IMG/VR virus record: IMGVR_UViG_3300027779_000080
Span: 1 to 35,937 of that record
DNA length: 35,937 nucleotides
Reading direction: 5' to 3' (one strand)
Source of the DNA: a virus
The notes beneath the pieces are model-generated. The model had not been told where the DNA came from. It ran no database searches and worked only from the letters and a program-made list of their open reading frames with translations. Shown here piece after piece: positions 31,594 through 35,937 of the stretch (position 1 is its first letter; each line of letters opens with the position of its first letter). Both the position numbers and the translations under genes were made by a program.

Positions 31594-32562
31594 CTAAGAG
31601 CCTGTTTTAAAATTAAACAGTGAAGTTTGCCTTGGAGGGGTGATGACGGGTTCAGTGCCAACTGCTTGTTTTAACAAATGCGTTATCACATCAATAGTCC
31701 ACCCATTACCCAGCATTGATTTTCTTTTTGAATCGCTTAGATTGCCCACCTGCGTATAATCATCAGGAAGCGTTTGCAATCGTTCCATTTCATTGACTGT
31801 TAGGTATCGCCAATCAATATCCTTCTTAAGCACAGTAAAGGCATCTAAATGCCTCCCTGATGAGCGATTCGTTAGCACACTATCTTTTTCAACAGTGGTG
31901 ATGCAACACATCTTTGAATAGTCTTTATTCACTTCAAGCGTTTGAATTCGCGGGAGTTTGATATTATCATCTTCTCTTTTACCAGTATTCCTATTGATTT
32001 TACGCCCTGCTATGAATGCTGGATTTGTCATTCCGTCATCCTTTTCCAGTATTTCGGAAAGGTGATTGTGTGTTGCAATTGGTTGAGAGGTCGGCCAATT
32101 CGCCCAATACACGCGCTGTCTTCTTTGTGCCGATACAAGAGATGAGCATATGTGAATCGGCTCAACTCCCATGTGTTCTGTAATGATATTCTCCCATTCT
32201 TTACGCATTCTAACATTTTCTAATAAGAAGTATTTAGGCTTGAAATGTTTGATAATATCAATCATTGTGAAAAATAATATGCTTCGTGGATCATCAAAAT
32301 TATATTGCTGGCCTTGTGCCGCAAACCCTTGACATGGCGACCCTCCCATGATTAAATCAATGTGTTCTAAATCCCATGACTCCCATTCCTCAACATCTCC
32401 TAATTGTATTGTATCTGGGTAGTTTTTTTGGGCTACTAATACCGACTTTTTATCAATCTCACTTGAATAATAATTTTCAAAGTTAATGTTTGCTTTTTCT
32501 AAAGCATGGCGACCCGATGAAATGCCATCAAACAGCGAGAGGGCATTCCTAATTTCAGTCAT
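31594..32562 (-). CDS. C5-cytosine DNA methyltransferase
   Basis: I use ATG 32562 (322 residues), inside the end of the upstream gene and just before motif I; an upstream codon at 32622 would add 20 residues lacking sequence support. The motifs are complete: LSLFDGISSG (motif I, 8-17), GGSPCQGFAAQG (motif IV with catalytic C77), FLLENVRM (VI, 112-119), SAQRRQRVYWANW (VIII), LTVNEMERLQTLPDDYT (IX) and MLGNGWTIDVI (X). The target-recognition region is short and lies between VIII and IX. The unusual SLFDGISSGRHAL resembles the short, DNMT3-like viral enzymes. It probably modifies cytosines of viral DNA. No companion restriction endonuclease is visible. Confidence 0.93.
   Translation of the reverse strand: MTEIRNALSLFDGISSGRHALEKANINFENYYSSEIDKKSVLVAQKNYPDTIQLGDVEEWESWDLEHIDLIMGGSPCQGFAAQGQQYNFDDPRSILFFTMIDIIKHFKPKYFLLENVRMRKEWENIITEHMGVEPIHICSSLVSAQRRQRVYWANWPTSQPIATHNHLSEILEKDDGMTNPAFIAGRKINRNTGKREDDNIKLPRIQTLEVNKDYSKMCCITTVEKDSVLTNRSSGRHLDAFTVLKKDIDWRYLTVNEMERLQTLPDDYTQVGNLSDSKRKSMLGNGWTIDVITHLLKQAVGTEPVITPPRQTSLFNFKTGS
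31602..31620. repeat. 19-base inverted repeat at end of methyltransferase gene
   Basis: CTGTTT (31602-31607) and AAACAG (31615-31620) form an inverted repeat around TAAAATT, within the last codons of the methyltransferase. As an AT-rich palindrome close to the leader of the next gene, it could be an operator or promoter element, but coding of the last residues (FNFKTGS) may explain it. Confidence 0.35.
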
Positions 32563-32941
32563 TAATCTCAACCTCAAGTAATAATGTACCCGATATTGTT
32601 TGGTGTGCAATTCCTGTCGCAATACAATTTATTTCCTTGTCCTTTAGAAGACCTTCTTCATCAACATAAGCAGTTTTAATGTGTGCATTTGCAATTCCCA
32701 ATTCCGCGCTAATATCTATTCCTTCAATGTTTCTAACTGGCTCAATCATTCCTCCTACTTGTCGTTGTAGCCATCGCAAATCAGTCTTCTCAACATCTTC
32801 CATGCTGATGTATGAATCTGGTGAAAAGGGTACTTTAATTGCAAAAAACATTATTTCGTCTGTCACAGACATATTAGCCCAATTGTTTTTACACATTTCA
32901 TCAATTGTATATGCTGGAAACTTTAACCATACGATAGACAT
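32555..32941 (-). CDS. DUF3846-like protein
   Basis: A 128-residue protein, ATG 32941. The C-terminal half has TDLRWLQRQVGGMIEPV, then AYVDEEGLLKDKEINCIATG and ISGTLLLEVE. This order, a helix with 'LQ..VGG.IE', a 'v.deEG...~~~N..A' segment and an 'i.G..ll' strand, is the hallmark of the DUF3846 family found in phages and plasmids. The N-terminus (IVWLKFPAYTIDEMCKNNWA) is outside the family. Biochemical function of DUF3846 is unknown. It overlaps the C5 methyltransferase gene by 8 bases. Confidence 0.6.
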   Translation of the reverse strand: MSIVWLKFPAYTIDEMCKNNWANMSVTDEIMFFAIKVPFSPDSYISMEDVEKTDLRWLQRQVGGMIEPVRNIEGIDISAELGIANAHIKTAYVDEEGLLKDKEINCIATGIAHQTISGTLLLEVEIND

Positions 32942-32942
32942 T

Positions 32943-33362
32943 TTAATTCCTCCTCATTTGTTGAAACGCCACATATTTATCAATACAAGAACGGCATTTA
33001 TTCTCCTTTTCAGATTTAAATGACAAAGGCCAATTTCTATCACAAAGCAAACACATGAAACTTTCATCATTACATTCTTCTAATTCACCCGAACACAGTC
33101 CGTTTTCAGGTTCATGGGTGAATCCTCCTTTGGGCTTAATAGCACCGCCACAGGCGAAGCATGATTCGTATTCCCCAGCAGGTTTGACGCATTTATGGTC
33201 GTATTCAATATCGTGATCCGCTTGACTCCAATTTTTACAAACCGAACAATCCTCTCTCAAGTCATGGTCGGCCAACATTTTGTGATATTCTTCAGGAGAC
33301 ACATTTGCTCGTTCCTCCTTTGTCAAATACGCAAGTATCAGTGTATCGCTTGGTTTCGTCAT
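32943..33362 (-). CDS. Multi-zinc-site protein
   Basis: A 139-residue protein with ATG 33362 overlapping the previous stop as ATGA. It contains CSVC (residues 39-42), CFACGG, CLLC and CRSC, plus further single cysteines and histidines (DHKC, C-S-G-E), enough for at least two zinc sites. The N-terminus (PSDTLILAYLTKEERANVSP) is a short helix. The C-terminus is basic (YVAFQQMRRN). The spacing of the CxxC pairs suggests zinc ribbons in tandem. Unknown function; nucleic-acid or protein binding is possible. Confidence 0.6.
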   Translation of the reverse strand: MTKPSDTLILAYLTKEERANVSPEEYHKMLADHDLREDCSVCKNWSQADHDIEYDHKCVKPAGEYESCFACGGAIKPKGGFTHEPENGLCSGELEECNDESFMCLLCDRNWPLSFKSEKENKCRSCIDKYVAFQQMRRN

Positions 33363-33901
33363 GCAATCATCTCCTGTTGCCTCAATCCTTCCTTAATGCT
33401 GTGTGAATTGCGGCAGTTCTTAGTTTCATAACCTGCGCCATTGTAGCCATCACAGCCCATAAAAGAGTCTATCGTGGGCTGGCCGTTATTTTGTTTTCTT
33501 GACAAAAGGGTTCGCATTGTTCCCGTACACTTCGGACAATCAAACGATGGGCAATAAGAAATAGCCTCGCTATCCATAGCATCTAAGATCTGATTGTAGC
33601 GAGCCATTAGATTCTTTCGCCAATTCTTGACTCTATGAATACGAGTAAATTTAGCACCTCTAATGATTGAATCATCTGGGGCAATTAGAATCAAACGCAT
33701 GGCATCCGAACCTTTTCCTCGCCCAGCATCGCTTCTAACATCAATGGTTGAAAATAAGCGGATTCTAAGGCCGTTTTCGTGCATTAGGTCATACTGAACC
33801 TCAAAACCATTTAGAGGGTTATGAGCCACCTTTACGAAGCCTTCTGATTGCATAAACTCATCCATCTCCTCTAAGGATATTTCAGTATATTGTGCGCTCA
33901 T
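33359..33901 (-). CDS. Conserved phage-type protein with topoisomerase-like zinc ribbon
   Basis: A 180-residue protein, ATG 33901, overlapping the previous stop as ATGA. The N-terminal domain reads GFEVQYDLMHENGLRIRLFS, then RGKGSDAMRLILIA, and a basic segment RIHRVKNWRKNLMARYNQIL. This resembles a phage/plasmid family with a conserved 'vYd......i.vyts....R..G.DaiRv' core. The C-terminus is a zinc ribbon with CPKCTGTM and MGCDGYNGAGYETKNC, like the small zinc domains at the ends of type IA topoisomerases. The assembly may bind single-stranded DNA. Function is not established. Confidence 0.6.
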   Translation of the reverse strand: MSAQYTEISLEEMDEFMQSEGFVKVAHNPLNGFEVQYDLMHENGLRIRLFSTIDVRSDAGRGKGSDAMRLILIAPDDSIIRGAKFTRIHRVKNWRKNLMARYNQILDAMDSEAISYCPSFDCPKCTGTMRTLLSRKQNNGQPTIDSFMGCDGYNGAGYETKNCRNSHSIKEGLRQQEMIA

Positions 33902-34179
33902 TCTGAATCCTCCTCCACATCTTTTGTCAATTCATCAATCCTCTCATTCGCACATTTAATCCTCATGTGATTTATTGTATGCGTTTCTGAAATGAGATCC
34001 CGGATTAGATATTGAATAGTGTGTAATTCTAATGCCGCATCTAAGTCTGTCATCACTTGTTCCGCTTTGGAAATAACTCGCCAGCATTCGTTTAGAGTCC
34101 AGTCCTCGCTTGATTTTCTAATCCGCTTGAGCCGTTCTTGTTGCCGGTAGAATTCATTGATCGATAAATCTAAACTCAT
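33898..34179 (-). CDS. Small helical protein, coiled-coil-like
   Basis: A 93-residue protein, ATG 34179, with GGAGG just upstream inside the end of the previous gene (AAGGAGGCTTCACAATG). It is nearly all helix and highly charged: LSINEFYRQQERLKRIRKSS, ECWRVISKAEQVMTDLDAAL, HMRIKCANERIDELTKDVEE. A coiled coil is likely. There is no metal site or enzymatic motif. The ribosome-binding site matches that of the next upstream gene almost exactly, suggesting repeated use of the same coupling sequence. Confidence 0.55.
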   Translation of the reverse strand: MSLDLSINEFYRQQERLKRIRKSSEDWTLNECWRVISKAEQVMTDLDAALELHTIQYLIRDLISETHTINHMRIKCANERIDELTKDVEEDSE

Positions 34180-34460
34180 TGTGAAGCCTCCTTCTCGTCT
34201 TTTGCCAATTCAATTCTCTTGATGGCTTCTTCCATCCGTAAGTCCATCTCGCGGGCTGTTTCTTTGCCCCGATAAAAGTCAATATCTTCGCAGGCTGGGC
34301 AGTAGCGTTTTGGCCCTGACCATGACATTAACTTGTTTAGTATCGCGTGTTCCCTTAACTCGCAAGATTCAGCAACAAACGCATCGGCTGGAACAGCAAA
34401 CACATGACCGCCACATTTGCCCGTACTGCCACATTGAATGTGAATCATTCCGACTATCAT
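34176..34460 (-). CDS. Small cysteine-containing protein
   Basis: A 94-residue protein with ATG 34460, overlapping the previous stop and preceded by AAGGAGGCTTTACAATG. CGSTGKCGGHV near the N-terminus and YCPACEDID in the middle could form one zinc site. The C-terminus is a charged helix (TAREMDLRMEEAIKRIELAK) ending EASQ. The last codons of the gene encode the ribosome-binding site of the next gene. The first residues (IVGMIHIQCGSTGKCG) form a strand into the metal site. No family is recognised. Confidence 0.55.
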   Translation of the reverse strand: MIVGMIHIQCGSTGKCGGHVFAVPADAFVAESCELREHAILNKLMSWSGPKRYCPACEDIDFYRGKETAREMDLRMEEAIKRIELAKDEKEASQ

Positions 34461-35023
34461 TGTAAAGCCTCCTTCTTGTCTTCAGGAAATCTGCAAGGAT
34501 AGTGCATTTTGCCCTCGTTATCTCTCCAATAGTGGCCTAACTGTGAGTCATCCCAAAGCAAGGTCATTTCATGCCGTTGGCTGTCTTTTTGGTCTGCATG
34601 AAGCATACGATTGCATTCATGGCAGAAGCCGTTGTAATCAACCTTAATTGAAACCCAGCCGGTTTCGGTTGATACTGAATAACTAACAGGCTCATTGACT
34701 GTGACTTCTTGCTTTCTGCAAGTCCGAACCCAATAATCATCAGCCTTGTTGATAGAGCCAGATTTAAACGCCATGCCGACTCCTTTACATTGTCTAACTC
34801 GTTCAACGGATGACTTGTAATTGCCTGTGATTTCAGCATAACAATAATCCGCATTACCGCTATTAAGCCTATGTTCGTCATCCTGATAGCATTCGCCGTT
34901 TTCCTTGACAAAATCAATCGCCTCCTTGCTGGATGAAGCACCTCGTACCTCCACAGCATATGTCGTTAATTCATTGTATTTCACAGTATAGATCTTCTTT
35001 GTTTTTGTATCTTTTTCAATCAT
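34457..35023 (-). CDS. Unknown protein with Cys/His cluster
   Basis: A 188-residue protein with ATG 35023, just after a 26-codon microgene and behind GGAGG. The N-terminus is a small alpha/beta domain (YAVEVRGASSSKEAIDFVKE). A middle region has AFKSGSINKADDYWVRTCRK. A later STETGWVSIKVDY contains a TGWxxxK string that only superficially resembles the tag motif, as Phe is absent. The C-terminus has CHECNRMLHAD and a basic/aromatic segment (HYPCRF) that could bind zinc. The gene has a large overlap with the next one through its final codons. Unknown function. Confidence 0.5.
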   Translation of the reverse strand: MIEKDTKTKKIYTVKYNELTTYAVEVRGASSSKEAIDFVKENGECYQDDEHRLNSGNADYCYAEITGNYKSSVERVRQCKGVGMAFKSGSINKADDYWVRTCRKQEVTVNEPVSYSVSTETGWVSIKVDYNGFCHECNRMLHADQKDSQRHEMTLLWDDSQLGHYWRDNEGKMHYPCRFPEDKKEALQ

Positions 35024-35026
35024 TTT

Positions 35027-35107
35027 TCATTCCTCCTTTTCCTTTCTTAAATCACAGTCGCACTTTGTTTCAAAGTTTCTGTGTTCTCCGCATTCTTCGC
35101 ATAACAT
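35027..35107 (-). CDS. 26-residue cysteine-rich microprotein
   Basis: ATG 35107 is 4 bases from the previous stop, with GGAGG 8 bases before it, and the frame ends with TGA at 35027-35029 in a GGAGGAATGA string that serves the next gene. The peptide is MLCEECGEHRNFETKCDCDL plus RKEKEE, with CEEC, CDC and a His: a minimal zinc knuckle. It was missed by length filters. The ribosome-binding site and position between coupled genes support expression. Confidence 0.6.
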   Translation of the reverse strand: MLCEECGEHRNFETKCDCDLRKEKEE

Positions 35108-35110
35108 AAT

Positions 35111-35332
35111 TCATTCCTCCTTGGATAATGGGGCAAACTTTCGTTTTAGTGTGGTAACATTATCGGTTAAATAGTGAATCCCTTTATCATAATAGACTTC
35201 ATAAATTGTTTCCATGCCCATGTATATTCCCGCATACATAACTTTGCGTTCAGTAACCTTCATCACCCCTTTATTTTGGGTTTTCCTATGGATAACTCTT
35301 TGCCCATCTCCATACTTTGTTTCAGATAACAT
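35111..35332 (-). CDS. Small SH3/Tudor-like beta protein
   Basis: A 73-residue protein, ATG 35332, with GAGGTG 6 bases upstream. It starts MLSETKYGDGQRVIHRKTQN, followed by strands VMKVTERKVMYAGIYM, then TIYEVYYDKGIHYLTDNVTT. The 'y..Gd.Vihr' and 'Y.V.yd.g' spacing is like small SH3- or Tudor-like barrels. A role is unknown. Its C-terminus ends in KEE, the codons of which contain GGAGGAATG, the ribosome-binding site of the microgene that follows. Confidence 0.55.
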   Translation of the reverse strand: MLSETKYGDGQRVIHRKTQNKGVMKVTERKVMYAGIYMGMETIYEVYYDKGIHYLTDNVTTLKRKFAPLSKEE

Positions 35333-35335
35333 AAT

Positions 35336-35674
35336 TCACACCTCGTATAGCGCAAAATTCCACGCCTCGCCCATTTCAAAGTAATATCCGTATTCATCAA
35401 GCATATCATTCAGATCTTCTCTCAATGGATTCATCCCGTAAGAATCATTATTGAGGGCTGAATACACCGCACCTTCGTATGTGCAGGTGATTGTAGCATC
35501 ATTGGCATACTGGCTGTATTCCGAGCCTCGTATGTCCGTTAGAACCTTCTTATTGCCGCTTGAATCATAATCCCAGCACTTGTTTCCGAAGTATATTCTG
35601 GTATCGGTTATTTCACCTTGACCTGCGATCTTGAATAGTGATTCAATCTTTCTTGCTATCTCGGTTTTCTTCAT
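35336..35674 (-). CDS. Unknown small protein
   Basis: A 112-residue protein, ATG 35674, overlapping the previous stop as ATGA. The N-terminal helix is basic (KKTEIARKIESLFKIAGQ). The rest is mixed with aromatic residues (TDTRIYFGNKCWDYDSSGNK, LDEYGYYFEMGEAWNFALYE). A beta-rich body is likely, with TITCTYEGAVYSALNN. No metal site or motif is present. The stop is followed after 3 bases by the SH3-like gene. I do not recognise the family. Confidence 0.5.
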   Translation of the reverse strand: MKKTEIARKIESLFKIAGQGEITDTRIYFGNKCWDYDSSGNKKVLTDIRGSEYSQYANDATITCTYEGAVYSALNNDSYGMNPLREDLNDMLDEYGYYFEMGEAWNFALYEV

Positions 35675-35862
35675 GCTGAATCCTCCATCGTTGCTTTTAA
35701 TTCTGCTTTGTCTTCATCACTCAGGATTCCTGTTTCTGCTATGCTGAAATATCCACACGACCAACACTCTAAGTTATGATACGGTGGTCTTGTGCTGACA
35801 TTGTTTAGGCAAGTGTTCTCACCACATTCGGGGCAATCACCCACGAAGGAGTTACCACTCAT
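35671..35862 (-). CDS. Small zinc-ribbon protein
   Basis: A 63-residue protein with ATG 35862 overlapping the previous stop as ATGA. CPECGENTC (residues 10-18) and CWSCGYF (33-39) form a zinc ribbon. A short acidic helix ends it (ILSDEDKAELKATMEDS). Likely a nucleic-acid or protein-binding ribbon; function is unknown. It is one of many such small zinc proteins in this window. Confidence 0.65.
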   Translation of the reverse strand: MSGNSFVGDCPECGENTCLNNVSTRPPYHNLECWSCGYFSIAETGILSDEDKAELKATMEDSA

Positions 35863-35937
35863 TCTTCATCACCGTACCCTTCTATCAGACTCGCACAAGT
35901 GTAACCCATATCAACAAGCAACCTTGCCGTTATGGTT
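35859..35937 (-). CDS. C-terminal fragment of a gene entering from the right edge
   Basis: The frame ending at TGA 35859-35861, which overlaps the next ATG as ATGA, is open to the right edge of the window. It encodes the last 25 residues, from TITARLLVDMGYTCASLIEG on, ending in YGDEE. Too short to assign, but the ATGA coupling and the acidic end match the neighbouring genes. Confidence 0.55.
   Translation of the reverse strand, partial: TITARLLVDMGYTCASLIEGYGDEE

Noticed and set aside
34626-34700. TETGWVSIK in the 188-residue protein as a ninth tag copy
   Set aside because: The Phe and the preceding Ala/Pro are missing and it lies in a beta-type context, so the match is probably chance.

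Overview
The window looks like part of a genome of a tailed double-stranded DNA virus of an archaeon, most likely a marine euryarchaeal (Marine Group II / Poseidoniales, 'magrovirus-like') virus known from metagenomes. The archaeal signals are a group II chaperonin (thermosome) subunit, an archaeo-eukaryotic primase, an MCM/AAA+-like helicase, an XPF/Hef-type ERCC4 nuclease with helix-hairpin-helix repeats, a Cas4-like nuclease and an archaeal-type DNA ligase homologue. The viral signals are the packed, short, overlapping genes, giant tail-type structural proteins and typical phage families (D12 and NPPF methyltransferases, DUF3846-like). The sequence is AT-rich. No terminase, portal, capsid, integrase, DNA polymerase, tRNA or CRISPR array is visible here, so host and family remain inference.

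Layout. Bases 1-8296 read rightward: a structural (tail/baseplate) module made of a giant protein already open at the left edge, two smaller tail proteins and a small zinc-ribbon protein. Bases 8300-35937 read leftward without a strand switch: about fifty genes, most joined by ATGA, TAATG or short overlaps, and running off the right edge. The two units converge with only 3 bases between stop codons. No gene-free stretch exceeds about 100 bases; the longest (31503-31593) holds a small GC hairpin and may be regulatory.

The leftward unit has regions. (a) 34-36 kb: small unknown and zinc-binding proteins. (b) 30-34 kb: C5 methyltransferase, DUF3846-like protein, more zinc proteins and a conserved phage protein. 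(c) 28.4-30 kb: thermosome. (d) 23-28.4 kb: winged-helix-like paralogues, a 510-residue regulator-like protein, a PC4-like protein and zinc-ribbon unknowns. (e) 12-23 kb: replication/recombination, comprising a ligase-fold protein that seems to have lost its catalytic lysine, an OB-fold ssDNA-binding candidate, a RecA-like ATPase, a Cas4-like nuclease, a primase, an ERCC4 nuclease, a helicase, a methyltransferase and a DEDD-exonuclease-like protein. (f) 8.3-12.2 kb: six consecutive genes that all carry a short linear motif, roughly [A/P]-F-x-[T/A/S]-G-W-x-h-h-K (h hydrophobic), eight copies in total, embedded among otherwise unrelated zinc domains and in a D12-class adenine methyltransferase with a highly basic tail. 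This shared tag is the best candidate for an undescribed system; a common docking or virion-loading signal is my inference.

Several genes were found by direct reading that are very short: a 46-residue zinc protein (17053-17193), a 48-residue protein (25875-26021), a 20-residue microprotein linked by ATGA overlaps on both sides (31156-31218) and a 26-residue cysteine-rich microprotein (35027-35107). Ribosome-binding sites of the GGAGGTGA type are common, with a spacing of about 5 bases from GGTG to the start codon. I used that spacing to correct several starts, and it suggests one ATT start.
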